Counted from the stretch's first letter, positions 1-15,579 are shown. The stretch: 64,000 nucleotides of DNA from Diphasiastrum complanatum (GCA_029204225.1 CM055110.1:21050988-21114987), one strand, 5' to 3'. Program-made: numbers and translations. Notes: generated by a model not told the origin, from the sequence alone.

Positions 1-180
1 AATGAATCATCGGGTGTGTCTCGACTTGAACCCGGAAAGATCTTGGATACAAGGACTAAACGATTGAGAAATTGTATAGTTACCGAGCATTTGGTTCGAT
101 GGAAGGGTTGCACAGACGATGATGATTCCTGGAAATAGGAAGGAAGCTTAAGGAGGAACTTCTCTAGCTTTAAGTTCTGA
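1..180 (+). pseudogene. Ty3/gypsy polyprotein tail with chromodomain-like end
   Basis: The first frame reads without interruption to a TAG at 136-138. It ends in the typical chromodomain tail of plant gypsy integrases: an ILDTRTKR-like strand, then EHLVRWKGC and DDDSW. After the TAG the same frame continues for 13 codons (RRNFSSF) to a TGA at 178-180; in relatives this is the normal C-terminus, so the TAG looks like a premature stop. In the family this domain guides integration to chromatin. The rest of the polyprotein lies left of the window. A purine tract and LTR start follow directly. A chromovirus-type gypsy element is the best reading. Confidence 0.75.
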
Positions 181-195
181 GAACAGAACTTGAAT

Positions 196-208
196 AAGGG
201 GGGAAGAA
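196..208 (+). other. Polypurine tract of the gypsy element
   Basis: A 13-base all-purine run (AAGGGGGGAAGAA) lies directly before TGTCATGC. This is the expected plus-strand primer site next to a 3' LTR. Confidence 0.7.
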
Positions 209-760
209 TGTCATGCTCACGATTGGTCTCGTATAGCGTGCCCCGCTAGAGATCAATAAGCTTACAACCCGTAAGTTAATTATGATAATGAGAGGTTTGT
301 CGGAAATCGAGAGTATGGCTGGCAGCGGAAGCTTGAGCGAGAGTGGACGATGTAGGATCGGAAGCGCCACAGTTAGCAGCAGAAATATTCAAGATGAATG
401 ATTCAGATAAGCACAAATGAACAATACAATAGTGAGACAAAAATTTCACTCTGATTAAATATGAACAATGAGTACAATTGCTTGAAGTGATAACTTCAGC
501 TCGATAGTTGAGCGTGATAACGCTGGCAACAGAAAATCTAATTGAGGAGATTGATTAGTGATCACCTATCAAGTAAGTGTGTTCTCAGTTGATTCTATAT
601 TACAAATATCTACTTGTTAAATATCTGCTAATAAATATTTGTTTAGCATTAAATGCTATCTGCTATTTATTACAACCGCCTTGTAATAATAAATGTATGT
701 ACAATAGTTGGTGAACTGCCATAAAGTCTTCTCACAGTTTATTTGGATTGATTTTTCCTT
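209..760 (+). mobile_element. 3' LTR of the gypsy element (right end not fixed)
   Basis: The LTR starts with TG at 209, just after the polypurine tract. No second LTR is in the window, so the right end cannot be set by comparison. AT-rich sequence with possible polyadenylation signals (aataaa-like at 630-700) fits an LTR. The end at about 760 is a guess. Confidence 0.5.
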
Positions 761-787
761 GGTGGGAAAAAGTCAGTTAGTTGATGG

Positions 788-870
788 TTGGTGAAAAGTC
801 GACAAAGTCGGACTTGATGGAGTTAGTGGAAAAACGTCGATGTCGAGCAAGTCGAGTTTGAATATATATC

Positions 871-903
<33 letters not shown>

Positions 904-980
904 GTATATGAGAGAAGTCGAAGTCGATGACTTCGATGACTTCGAAGTTGATGGAGTCGAACTTCGACAAATTTTTCAGG
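788..980. repeat. TCGA-rich island around a TA microsatellite
   Basis: GTCGA or TCGAC occurs about a dozen times in 190 bases on both sides of an alternating TA tract (861-907). Short palindromes such as CTTCGAAG and GTCGAC are included. No gene is visible. It may be a decayed satellite or transposon end. Confidence 0.5.
861..907. repeat. (TA)n microsatellite, slightly interrupted
   Basis: Alternating TA with single C and G interruptions, inside the TCGA-rich island. Confidence 0.85.
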
Positions 981-2707
981 ATGCTCATTATTGAATGGAT
1001 TTGAGGCTGTGCATCGAAATCCAACACGGTTTGAGGCCCTCATGTGCATATGGTCATAATCAATGGTTGGAGGCCTAAACTCATGATGGTGAATTTTTAT
1101 GGGTCTATCAGTGAGTCAGGGGAGAACTGGATGATGTGGCCCAGATAGGCTGTAGAGGTGTCCAATGAAGTGTCATAGTGCACTACTAGTGGTGCATGGG
1201 CCTTGGATGGTATAAGTATACCCATTGGGCTCTCACTAGTGTAATGCCTGGTTGTGGCAATGGTAGCAGTATGCTGCCGGAGTGACATCTCTCCTATTGA
1301 GCATTGATCGTTAGATCCATAGCTTGGGGGCTAGATCCGTAAGATCTAGGTTTGGTTGGGTTGGTTTGTCCACCATCCGTTTCCCTGTTGTTCTATGGAT
1401 TCAGCATCCTAGTTTTGATCCTCGGTGGAGGTCCTTTAAGGGCCCCACTTTCATTTAGGGCTAAGCGGTCACCTCTCTTCCCCTTGGACTTTCGCCGTGC
1501 CTCTCTCTTCACGTTGGAACATGACTACTTCTGGCCTTCCTCCTTTCTCATGCCAGAATCTGGATTAGGGACTTCTTTTCACAATGTTACTCTTCCCACA
1601 ATGTGATGTCTCCAAGGCAAATTGAGATTAGTTGAGCATGCTGCCATGATACTCCATGCTGCAGGGCAAGGAGAAAGAAATGAAAAATTGTGATCTTGAT
1701 GACTGCAGAATCCATGCATTTTTGAAGGACTTCCTACACAGGATCACAGGCTGCACCTTGGATCATCTAGCACTGCCATTTCAGTCTTTGACTTGATCTT
1801 CCACTTTGTAACAATGGAGGAATCACGGGCTGCCATTCATGCTTAGATTGTCCTTTTTTGTAGGCTGCATAGGAGTTGCTTCTACTTCTACATAGGCATT
1901 TTTCAGAAAGCGCACAGAACGTGTCTTTCTCTACCAAGCATACATATTGTGTCTTTCTCTTTATTTTTCCCACCTATTCTATATCCAGAAAGGGAAGGCG
2001 TTGAAGATTAGAGCACATTACTTCAATGAGAGAAGAGAGAGAGAACATTCAATGTTATCTGAATACTGGTTTTCTATCATCTTGTTGTGTTTACATTGTA
2101 TTTTCCTCACATTACCAGCTCACATTCAAGGAGGAAAACACTGATGTTGAATAACCAGATCTGTGTAGTCTTTGTGTATGGTTTAACTCAAGTAGAATGC
2201 GAATTTAATACTCCTACTCCTAGGTGGTCTACCGCCATACAGTAGATCCTGGTTATCCGATCTTGTGGAGTTTATGCCTAGCCCTTAGGGCCTAGCAGAA
2301 TGTGGTATTTTTAATCTGGTGTCTGAACGTAAGAATTTTCATACATATTTCTAGAGAGTCATGGAATGCCAGTCTGCAGCAGCATTTTCTAAATGTGAAC
2401 AGTGCAGATGCTGCCTTTTTTGTATTGAGGAGAGTTAAACGAAAGATATTAGTACCATTGATAGTTATGCCGTAGAGATACACAATATATAAACTATCAT
2501 TTGGGTCCTTGGACCCATGGGCCCCGAAATTCATTACATTCCATTTGGACCTTCAAAGTACATTTCAAAGAAAGCCAAGGACTGTTGAGCATGTAGTTGG
2601 TTGTTAGGGTCTCCTATAATCATGAATGATGTTGTGAATCTCAGTTGAAGCCAGGTGATTATGTAGGAGCCTAGCATAGTTAGACTAGCTTAGTTAAAAG
2701 TTAAAAC
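981..2707. other. Anonymous sequence, no gene recognised
   Basis: Open frames are short and show no family motif. The sequence resembles decayed intergenic or intronic DNA. Nothing further can be supported. Confidence 0.5.
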
Positions 2708-2843
2708 TATCATAGGTAGAGAGACATCATTATTTTATACATCAGAGAGATCGTTTGATCAATGAAGCTTTAACTTATCATAGGTAAAGAGACATCAGTT
2801 TGTTATACATCAGAGAGATCTTTTGATTCATGAAGCTTTATAT
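2708..2843. repeat. 68 bp tandem duplication
   Basis: Two adjacent copies of a 68-base unit starting TATCATAGGTA at 2708 and 2776. Both contain GAGACATCA, ATACATCAGAGAGATC and a final ATGAAGCTTTA, with a few differences. Confidence 0.85.
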
Positions 2844-6325
<3,482 letters not shown>

Positions 6326-6443
6326 GTTTAAGATAGTGTATGTGTGTTTAACATTTTGCATTGATGTAGAATTTAAGATTATAGATAAATACATAGTCTA
6401 TGGTAGTAATAGATTGTTAGATTTATATTTATTTAGGACTAAG

Positions 6444-6446
<3 letters not shown>

Positions 6447-6514
<68 letters not shown>
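6447..6514. repeat. (GA)34 microsatellite
   Basis: 68 bases of pure GA inside the minisatellite. Confidence 0.97.
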
Positions 6515-6518
<4 letters not shown>

Positions 6519-6586
6519 ATTAAGATTTAGGGTAGTAGATGAATTGATTGTGTGTGTTTAACATTTTGCATTGATTTAAAATTTAA

Positions 6587-6589
<3 letters not shown>

Positions 6590-6681
<92 letters not shown>
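6590..6681. repeat. (GA)46 microsatellite
   Basis: 92 bases of pure GA inside the minisatellite. Confidence 0.97.
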
Positions 6682-6684
<3 letters not shown>

Positions 6685-7038
6685 TGTGTGTACATGTGTG
6701 TGTGTGTTTTGTATTATGCAAATGTTTAGGGTATTTAAGAGTGATAGATAAATAAATAGTGTTTGATAGAAAATTATAAATATCGTTTATAATAGATTGT
6801 TAGAATTATTTAAGATAGTGTATGTGTGTGTTTGAGAGAATGTGTATGTGTTTTGAATTTTGCATTGATCTATGATTTAGGTTAATAGACAAATAGATAT
6901 AGACTCTCAAAATAGTCTTGAAGTATATTCAAGAAAACAAAATATTGGCACTATGTTACAACAAAAAACTACAACACTTTATTGATACATTGACTCAAAC
7001 TGGGGAGGTGATCCAAATTCCGAGTCCACTTTTGGATA

Positions 7039-7484
7039 ATGTTTATATTTGGCAAGAGGCCCAAAGTCTATTTCTTAGTTCTCAACAGAGGCAAAATATG
7101 TTGGAGCAACTCAGGCCATACAAATGAAGCAATATGGATCATGTTATCATTGCATGATATATTTTTCATGCAACAAATTGCTACTAAAACCTTTTGTGAC
7201 AATTTCAATTGTATATCTTTGACCTTGAATCCTCAATTTTATTAAAAACCAAGCACTTTGAAATATAACCTCATTTTGTTAGAGAAAAAGTTCATGCCAA
7301 ACAAGTTAAATTATTAAATTGTTGCACAAACAATTTAAAAAGTTCATGCAAACAAGTTAAATTATTGAATTGTTGCACAAATAAGACAATAGTTGATATG
7401 TTTATCAAACTTTTAATCAAAGGTAAGCATATTCAATTATCAATAGGTATAACCTTCACAAGTACATGAAGTGATCTTAAGGAG
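7039..7484 (+). pseudogene. Ty1/copia RNase H remnant
   Basis: The frame from 7039 reads FIFGKRP, then TNEAIWIM, then TFCDN..CISL..NP, matching in order the end of a copia RNase H domain (display strand, conserved glutamate helix, FCDNQSAI..NP block). Frame changes and lost codons follow. At about 7376-7440 the C-terminal TNK.IVDMFIKLLIKGKH segment is readable. A local duplication repeats AACAAGTTAAATTATT twice (about 7303 and 7350). The coding sequence runs directly into a purine stretch and LTR. It is a dead fragment; gag, protease, integrase and most of RT are missing. Confidence 0.7.
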
Positions 7485-7667
7485 TGTTGGATATTAATCT
7501 CACTCCATGTATTGATCCAACAAAAATTTATAGACTACAAAATTACACCATTGCTTGTACCAATCTATACTTTTTGTGGCATATTATTCACGTATAGTAA
7601 TGTGTGCTTTTTAGGCTTGTCTCAGTTGTGTCAAAGATCATTGGTATGGCTATCACAGACTCCAACA
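7485..7667 (+). mobile_element. Short copia LTR after the RNase H remnant
   Basis: The segment begins TGTTGGATATTAATC directly after AAGGAG and ends GACTCCAACA, so it has the TG...CA ends and the TGTTGG/CCAACA inverted ends usual for copia LTRs. Length is about 183 bp. There is no second copy in the window to confirm it. Confidence 0.55.
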
Positions 7668-7825
7668 TCTAACCTGATTGTTTTTTTCTAAATTTTATCG
7701 AATTTGAATTGGATTGTTCACACTTTCACACTCAATTCTCTAAAGGAAATTGAGAATTAATCAAATCTGGATGCAGAGAAAGTAATGAATGCAATTTTTA
7801 TATTAATGAAAATAGATTAAAAGTG
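7668..7825. other. Spacer between two copia fragments
   Basis: No gene. A small hairpin (ATTCTC...GAGAAT) is at about 7735-7760. Confidence 0.4.
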
Positions 7826-7839
7826 GAAACACGGTTTGT

Positions 7840-8681
7840 GGAGCTTTTGCAGCTGCATTTGCCACTTGATTCGACTACCCCTTGCTGTTGTTCTTCGCTT
7901 GAAGTATTCGGCAGTCTTGTATTTTGTGGTTGTATCGTTTGCAGTATCTGCAGAACAACTTCTTCTTTGTCTACAGATTCGACTATTCCTTGTGCTGAGC
8001 TGGTTTCTGGTCTGGCTTTGATTGCTTCGGGCCTTTCTTCTTCTTCTTCTACTTTGTCGTGCTCTTGTTGGTGTACAAGGTGTGAGAATCAGTTGAAGAA
8101 CTTGAGGCTTCGTTCCTCCGCATGTCTTCCTGCAACAACATAGTAATGACTCTCGAAAGAGTCAATTCTGGATGAGTCATGATGATCATCACCCAGCTGT
8201 CATAAGAGCTTGGCAAGCTTGTAAGCAGTTGCATCACTGTGTCTTGATCGTCAATGACAGATCCGACAGCGGCCATTTGTCTTAGCAGGTTCTTGAACTG
8301 ATTAATGTGATTCGACAGAGAATCACCATTCGTCATCTTGAGGGAGTAGAATTTCTTCTTGAGATGTAGCTTGGAAGCTATATCTCGCATTTCATATAGT
8401 GTGCTCAAGATGTCCCAGACTTCTTTCGATGTCTAAGCCTCGGATACATGGCCGATTTGGGTATCTGTGATGTTGAGGATAATCAGCGCGAAAGCCTTTC
8501 CATCCTTCAGCTTCCATTTGGCGATTGTTGCATCGTCTGCATCAAGTTTCCCTTCTGCACCTGTAACAACGTCATACAATTCTTTAGCCATTAGTACAAT
8601 TTTCATCTTAAATTTCCACAGATGGTAATTGGCTCCATCAAGCTTGTCCATGATAGGACTGGCTTTCCCTTGGAAATCCAT
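7840..8681 (-). pseudogene. Ty1/copia gag with CCHC zinc knuckle, disrupted
   Basis: The reverse frame starts with ATG at 8681 (MDFQGKASPIMDKLDG, then NYHLWKFKM), typical of the copia Gag N-terminus. An in-frame TAG interrupts it near 8431, after HVSEA; the frame resumes with SKEVWDILSTLYE, LHLKKKFYSLKM and LLTSLPSSYDSWV, the standard UBN2-type Gag core. After a frameshift, a CX2CX4HX4C knuckle (CRYCKRYNHKIQDC) lies at 7911-7952. Gag would coat and package the RNA. Protease, integrase and RT are absent, so the element is truncated just after the knuckle. Primer site and LTR lie upstream at 8825-9866. Confidence 0.82.
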
Positions 8682-8824
8682 GTGGAGAAATTAGTCTAAG
8701 TGATAGGAGAGACTATCAGTGACTTAAGTATGAAAATCTGATGCTGAAATACAGAACAAGAAAACAATTATTCTATCGGCTAGTAGAGTCTTGTACTGTG
8801 GAAGCTTATCAAGCTATGAAAATA

Positions 8825-8836
8825 GCTCTGATACCA
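8825..8836 (-). other. Primer-binding site of the reverse copia fragment
   Basis: On the minus strand it reads TGGTATCAGAGC, the common copia primer site complementary to initiator tRNA-Met. It lies between the gag leader and the LTR. Confidence 0.85.
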
Positions 8837-9866
8837 CGTTGGAGAGAGGGAGAGTAGCGAGAGTTGAGAAAGGCGTCGTATGTTAGAAACAAAAAATTTA
8901 GCTCAGAGGGGTAAGACGAACACAAACGAGAAACGAAACACGAACGAGAAACGAACTCGAACAAAAATTGTTCGTGCGCAACGAATGAGCTATGTCTCTC
9001 CGAAGGCATGACTACGCCTATCAGAACGAACAGAACATTAGTGATGGAAATCATGGTCATTCTTGATTACGTAGCCAAACATTAATAAACGAAGCGCCAG
9101 AAAAATAATTTGTCGCGAATAGTTAGACAAATTATGTGTCGCAAATGATTTGCAACGAGCTAGACAGTGCTCGACTGATAATTAGTCGCGAAACATTCGC
9201 GAAAGACAAGACTAAATGATAGTCGTCTATTACCAGAAAGAGCAACTAGAAAGATCAGACAGAATGAATAATGAGCATAGCAATATTAACACAAATCTAA
9301 ACGCAGAACAAAGAATTGTATCAGATTAAGTATATCAAGTATACATGTCAATAATGCGGTAGAGCTCAAGACAATAGCCGGACGAAGCCACGTGCCCTAC
9401 GAAGCTTATTCAAACTGTAAAGGAATGAAACCTTATTGCTGACCAATTAAAGAATCAATGCACAGAGCATCTACTTTTGTCTATCTCTGATAGCTTCTCT
9501 TCTTCGTTCTCTCTCGGTTACTAACTTCTTCACTTGTGAATTTTGAATACGCAAATGGTATTCAATATATACATAATGTTACGGGTGTGCGGATGAAGAA
9601 AGTACAGGGTGGATGTGCTGTCTGTAGGAGATCGTGGCTGGCTGCAGTCGTCGTCCAGTTTGTTAGCGCAGCTGCATGAGCGTGAAGAGGGTGTCACGTC
9701 AGCCTTTGCTTTTCGTCTTATCATCGTCTGTGAGATTTTCATGGCAATATGCAGATTGCGTGGCAACGCGAGTATGCGGATTGCGTGACAACGAAAGTAA
9801 GTATGCAGCGTGAATGGAGGCGGATTAAAAATGGGATTTAGGTGACTAGAGGAAATAAATCCAACA
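8837..9866 (-). mobile_element. Copia 5' LTR, about 1.03 kb, reverse
   Basis: On the minus strand it starts TGTTGGATTTATT (9866) and ends CTCTCCAACG (8837), directly before the primer site; CG probably derives from CA. A TATATATTGAATACC box (around 9555-9575) followed by CT/GA-rich sequence is a plausible promoter. No matching 3' LTR was found, so the right-hand boundary rests on end motifs only. Confidence 0.55.
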
Positions 9867-9867
9867 G

Positions 9868-9870
<3 letters not shown>

Positions 9871-9951
<81 letters not shown>
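9871..9951. repeat. (AG)40 microsatellite
   Basis: About 81 bases of pure AG, 4 bases beyond the proposed LTR end. Confidence 0.96.
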
Positions 9952-9953
<2 letters not shown>

Positions 9954-10190
9954 CCGACGACCATCTCTCCCACAACAAAAGTAATTATTAGAAATACACA
10001 CCTTCAAATCTGTTATAAATAGTCATAGTCTCTTTAGCTCTAGTGGACCCACTTTAGAATGTTAAACAATAAACTTTTTTTGTGTGCAATCCTACCCAAA
10101 AACAATAGTGTCCCTGGCAGTCCATATTGTACCACCAAACCATGCTTTTAGCCATGAACTAGATACTAATATAGGTGGTGAAGCAGAAGT
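9952..10190. other. Spacer, nothing recognised
   Basis: AT-rich sequence between the AG tract and the next LTR. Its last five bases, GAAGT, nearly match the five bases after the element (GAAGC). Confidence 0.5.
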
Positions 10191-10881
10191 TGTGAAAAAT
10201 TGCCTACATTGGCAAATCTAGCCATGCAGAATATTGTACATTTTGTCAATATTGTTTGTTGGTTACTTGAATGGCCAAAGTGCCACTTGTACATACACAC
10301 CTAAAGTAGGTTACCACGAGTCAAGAGGAGTGGTTGTGTCTATTTGGTAGTGATTCCTACTTTGTAGGATCTAGACCATGATTTATGATGAGATTTGTAC
10401 CTACCATGCACCTACCAAGCATGACTCTTGGATCTAGGCTAGGGTTTTCACATTAGGGCAAGAAAGTGGAGTCTACTTCCTTATTACATGCTGGATTTTC
10501 ACCTAACTTTGCAAAGGAAGTGTGTTTTATTATGTATTTCCATTCTCCATAGTGAGAAGATAGAAATTTTTTGGAGCCTCAAGGAGAAACTTGAGTTTTC
10601 TCTCATTGTATGGTGATTACTCTATTTTTCCAATGAAACCCAGCTTTGGCACTTTGTAAACACTATCTACAGGCCGTACTACAGCCTTATTTCCACACGT
10701 GTGGAGTTGGATTAGACTATTTGATCAATGCTTTGATTGTCTCTACTTGTTTCCTATCAAGCTGCTAAACTAGATCTTGTAATCTGATGACTAGTTTCTG
10801 ATAGATTGTTTAACAAGCATACAATCACCTTGTGGATCATTCAAAGATCCATTTATGGTCCTTAGTACTGTACTTTTCACA
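10191..10881 (+). repeat. 5' LTR of copia-1
   Basis: Begins TGTGAAAAATTGCC and ends TTTTCACA, so the ends are inverted (TGTGAA/TTCACA). It is repeated at 15505-16190. Transcription would start here. Confidence 0.93.
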
Positions 10882-10893
10882 TGGTATCAGAGC
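10882..10893 (+). other. Primer-binding site of copia-1
   Basis: TGGTATCAGAGC immediately after the LTR, complementary to the 3' end of initiator tRNA-Met. Confidence 0.93.
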
Positions 10894-11512
10894 CAAGTAC
10901 AAGGCCATTGATCTATGTTTGAATCTAATCCAGTTTTAGCAGATTTTGGTGCAAAAAGCTAGTATTGGAAGGGCGAGCTGGTATCCAGGTTTTGGTGAGG
11001 GGATTTGATCCCAAACTTTTTCAGGATCAAAATCCGTACTATTCACACGTGTGGGCATCTCTGAACCAGCATTTAATAACCCATATTCATTGGATCATAG
11101 AAAATTCATATGGTGTCAGTTTGATGTAATTTTTGGTGCAAATCCTAGGATAAGCTACCAAGATCACTTGCCATTGATTAGTTTTGAGTTTGTTTCATGA
11201 AAACTAATTAATCTAGGCTGATTTCAGACCTTCTTAAAGTGGAAACCAGGTCTTGAAAGTACATCAAAGTGAATGAGAGAGATAGAGTCAGTTTTTGTCC
11301 AAGAATAGCCAAGATTGGCAAGATTTGCTTGAGTGTAGTTCTCATCTCATCTTATCTTCATTCCAGCTTGTGAGGGAGTGATAGAACTATGATTACAAAT
11401 CCATCTGTTGGATTAGAAGTCAACATTTGAGTGAAACACTGCAAGTTAGAAACCTTTGTGAGTTTCAGGTCCAAACAAATCTATATCTTGTGTGTAGAAT
11501 CTTGCTAGTAAG

Positions 11513-13540
11513 ATGGGATCAGTGGGAGCCTACCTTCTAGAAACTAGTGAGAGGTTAAATTCTACCAATTATGCTATTTGGAAAGTGAGGATGGAGTCAC
11601 TAATGGTGTTCCAGGATCTTTATGAGTTTCTAATAGATGATGAAGATGAACCTCTAGGTGCACAGGAATTAGTGAGATACAAGAAGAGGTCTAGGCTTGC
11701 ACTTCATTGTATTAAGATGAATGTAAGCAATGATCTTTTAAGGGAAGTATCATCATGTAAGAGTGCTAAAGAGGCTTGGAAATCTTTAAAATCTATCTAT
11801 GAGTCTAGTAACACTTCGAGGGTTCTCATGCTTAGGAATCAGATTCTACAAAGCATGAAGAGGAGTGATGAGAATGCACAAGATTATGTGCTAAGAATCA
11901 AGTCTCTTAATAGGGAGTTAGCTTCCATTGGATAGAAGATTCAAGATAGTGAGCTTGTTCAGATTGTCCTAAATGGTCTAGGGAGTGGCTTTACAAATTT
12001 GGTCCAAAGCTTTGCAATCCAAGACACTTTGCCTACTATAGAAAAGCTACACAGTGTCTTAGTAGATGAAGAGTGTAGGATGTTGCATACCAATGCAAGA
12101 ATGAATGCTATTTCTCTGCAAGATGGTGATGAGAAAGCTAATTTCTCATTCAAAAGCAAGAAGAAGACCAATGGCAAGAAGAAGCACTTCAAGGAGACCA
12201 AGGAGGAGGATGAGGCTTCAAGCTCAAAGGGCAAGATCAAAGACAAGTCCAAGTACAAATGTTTTTTCTGTGGAAAGAAAGGACATTTTGCATCAGAATG
12301 TCTCAAGAAGAAGAAGGCACAAGAGAGCAAACAAAGCAACATTGCACATCAGGAGGAAGAGGAGGATGAAGAGTCATCCTTGATGGTTTCCAACAAATCA
12401 CCATCATCCAAGAGCAACACCAATGATTCTTGGTGGATTGATAGTGGGGCAAGTTCCCACATGACATATCAAAAGGACATATTCTCCACCTTACTTTCTT
12501 ACAATGACTTAAATAGATCAATCTATACTGCAAGTAGTCAAGAATGTAAGATAAGTGGAATAGGAACAATTCCCTTGTATGTGGGATCATCCAAAAGGAT
12601 GAATCTAGATAATGTTCTTTATGTTCCTAAGTTAACCAAGAATTTGCTTAGTGTTGGCCAGTTAATGGATAATGGCCTAGATGTACAATTTAAGCATGGA
12701 GTTTGTTCCATCCTTAGAAATGATGAATGTATAGCCAAAGGCTTTAAGCAAGGTAGATTATTTAAGCTTGATGCTAATATTGCAGTGGAGAGTGTTAACT
12801 TGGCAAAGGTGGAGCTATCAAAGGTGGAACTGTGGCACAAAAGGTTGGGCCACCCCAACTACAAAGCCATGGAATCTATGGCTACAAAGGAGCTTGTAGT
12901 TGGACTCCCCAAGCATTTGTCAAAGTGTGGGAAGAGATGTGAAGCATGCAGCCTCTCAAAGGCTCACAAGCTACCCTTCTCAAGATCTACATCAAGATCA
13001 AACTCTCCTCTTGAACTCATCCATTCGGATGTTCATAGTTTTTCACATGAGTCTAATGGTGGTGCCAAGTACTATGTAATCTTCATTGATGACTATTCTA
13101 GATTTTGTTGGATGTACCTCTTGTCTAGCAAATCAATGGTGTTTGATTCTTTTGTAAAGTTCAAGACTTTGGTAGAAAATCAACTTAGTACCAAGATTAA
13201 GGTATTAAGGAGTGATAATGGAGGTGAATATGTCTCCAATAAGTTGATTGACTTTTGTATTTCTAATGGCATAAAGAGGGAGTTGTCATGTCCATACACC
13301 CCTCAACAAAATGGAGTGAGTGAGAGAAGAAATAGATCTCTTTGTGAGTGTGCTAAGGCCTTAAGGCTAGATGCTTCTCTATCCAAACCATTTTGGGGTG
13401 AAGCAATAACTTGTGCTAACTATTTGTGCAATAGATTGCCAAACCAAGCCATTGGAGGAATCACACCATTTGAAGCTCTATTTGGAGAGAAGCCCAATCT
13501 CAAAGATCTCAAAGTTTTTGGATCCACTTGCTATGTACAC
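11513..13540 (+). pseudogene. copia-1 gag, protease and most of integrase
   Basis: ATG at 11513 opens Gag (MGSVGAYLLETSERLNS, YAIWKVRMESL). A TAG at 11933-11935 stops it after ASIG; the related element at 30.7-31.5 kb has a glutamate codon here, so this is one nonsense change. The same frame continues with the zinc knuckle CFFCGKKGHFASEC (12260-12301), the protease site WWIDSGASSHM (12428-12460), the zinc-binding HKRLGHPN..C..C block (about 12836-12955) and the integrase core (D in HSDVHSF, RSDNGGEY at about 13210, then QQNGVSERRNR). A frameshift near 13535-13545, after FGSTCYVH, moves coding to the next frame. Gag packages RNA, protease matures the polyprotein, integrase inserts cDNA. Confidence 0.92.
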
Positions 13541-15579
13541 CAATCTTGGATAAGAGAAGGAAGGATGATGCAACATCCATCAAAGACATCTTTGTGGGAT
13601 ATGGTGAGAATAGCAAAGGTTATAGAGTCTTCAATCCCATCACCAGCAAGGTGATAGTGAGTAGGGATGTTATTTTTGATGAAGGACATGCTTGTGATTT
13701 GGATGATAATGCTACTAATCATCTTGATGCCAAGGATCATGCTAGGATGGAGGAGGAGCTTCCAAGTGAAGAAGAACTTGAGGATCCACCTCAAGATGCA
13801 AGAACTCCAAGAACTCCAAGAATTCCAAGAAGATCTACAAGGGCAAGATCCGAGCCATTGAGGCTCACCTATGATGGTCAAGGTGATCAAAGGGAAGGCT
13901 CATCATCTTTCACATCTTATACTTTTCTTACTTCAATGTTAGATGAGCCAACATGCTATGAAGATGCTTGTAAGTCTAAAAGTTGGATGGATGCTATGCA
14001 AGTAGAGTATGATGCTCTTATTGAGAATCATACTTGGGATCTTGTGGATCTTCCTCAAGGGAAGAAACCTCTTGATTGCAAATGGGTGTTTAGATTGAAG
14101 TATAATAAAGATGGATCAATAAGCAAGCATAAAGCTAGGCTTGTTGCCAAAGGTTTTTTACAAACCAAAGGCATTGATTATGATGAGACTTTTGCTCCTG
14201 TGGCTAAGCTTGTTACTATCAGGTTGATCATTAGTCTTGCTACAACCTTCAATTGGGAGCTATTCCAACTTGACTTCACAAATGCATTCCTCAATGGTTA
14301 TTTGGAGGAAGAGATCTACATGAGGCAACCCGAGGGCTTCATCAAGGCAAAGCATGAAGGAAAGGTGTGTTTTTTGAAGAAGAGCCTTTATGGGCTCAAG
14401 CAAGCACCTAGAGCATGGTACTCTAGGCTAAACTCTTTTCTCATTTCCATCAATTTTGTAATGAGTGCCTATGATCCATCATTGTATATAAGTTTTCATG
14501 ATGGCATGATCATTATTCTTGTTTTGTATGTAGATGACATTATCTTGAGTGGTAATGATCTAGATGGAATTAGAGATGTAAAAATTGCTTTAGCAAAAGA
14601 GTTTAAGATGGTAGATCTCGGCCTATTGAGCTTCATTCTTGGAATAGAGGTTATTAGAGGATGTGATTTTAGCTTCATTTGTCAATCTAAATATGCTACA
14701 TCCATCCTAGATAGATTTGGAATGAAGAATTGTAAAGGCATTGAGACACCAATGGAGCAACATGTAAAAGCATCTATTGGTTGTGATGAAGCATCCTTTG
14801 AGGACATCACATTATATAGAAGGCTTATTGGATCCTTGATCTATTTAACTATAACTAGACCTGATCTTAGTTATAGTGTTGGAAAGTTAAGCCAATTCAT
14901 GCAAAGTCCTCTAGTTTCACATTGGAAGATGGCCAAAAGAGTTCTTAGATACATTTCATTCACTAAGAATTTTGGTATTTTGTATAGAGGAACTAATCTT
15001 GGCTTAAGAGCCTATAGTGACTCGGATTTTGCAGGTGACGAAGTGGATAGAAGATCAACAAGTGCCTTTGCCACCTTTCTATGTGATGGAGTAGTATCAT
15101 GGCTTTCCAAAAAGCAAGATACCATCTCCCTATCTTCCACAGAATCCGAATACAAGGCCTTGACATCAATATGCAAGGAGGTCTTGTGGCTCAAAAGGCT
15201 ATTGGTGGAGCTTCATGTCATGGAGGAGGAGATCCCTATCATCTATTGTGACAACCAATCAGCCCAATCACTTGCAACTAATCCTACATTCCATGCAAGG
15301 AGCAAACACATCGAAATTGCTCATCATTTCGTGAGGGAAAAAGTGCAAGCTAAAGAGATCAAACTCCAACACATGCCATCATCAAGTTGCTTGGCTGATT
15401 TGTTTACTAAACCTTTACCTAAAGATTCATTTGTCAAGCTTAGATCTTCAATTGGAGTTATTGACAAAAGCATTGTGATCTCCAAGGCTAGATTTGAGGA
15501 GGAGTGTGAAAAATTGCCTACATTGGCTAGCCATGTAGAATATTGTACATTTTGTCAATATTGTTTGTTGGTTACTTGA
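13541..15579 (+). pseudogene. copia-1 integrase end, reverse transcriptase and RNase H
   Basis: After the frameshift the frame reads DIFVGYGENSKGYR and VIVSRDVIFDE (integrase C-terminus), then an acidic, RTPR-rich linker. RT follows: CKWVFRLKYN, KARLVAKGF, FAPVAKLVTIR, QLDFTNAFLNG, SLYGLKQAPRAWY and the catalytic LYVDDIILSGND (about 14524-14560). RNase H follows: YSDSDFAGD, SLSSTESEYKA, CDNQSAQSLATNP and SKHIEIAHHF. No internal stop occurs in this part. The stop at 15577-15579 lies 72 bases inside the 3' LTR, so the last codons are LTR-encoded. The enzyme set looks intact apart from the upstream lesions. Confidence 0.93.
15496..15504 (+). other. Polypurine tract of copia-1
   Basis: GAGGAGGAG directly before the 3' LTR; it is also translated as part of the polyprotein end. 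Confidence 0.8.

Noticed and set aside
1352-1606. 84-codon plus-strand gene
   Set aside because: Low-complexity hydrophobic and Ser/Leu-rich frame without domain, splice or conservation cues.
12303-12858. Reverse-strand genes within copia-1
   Set aside because: They are antisense shadows of the gag-pol reading frame.
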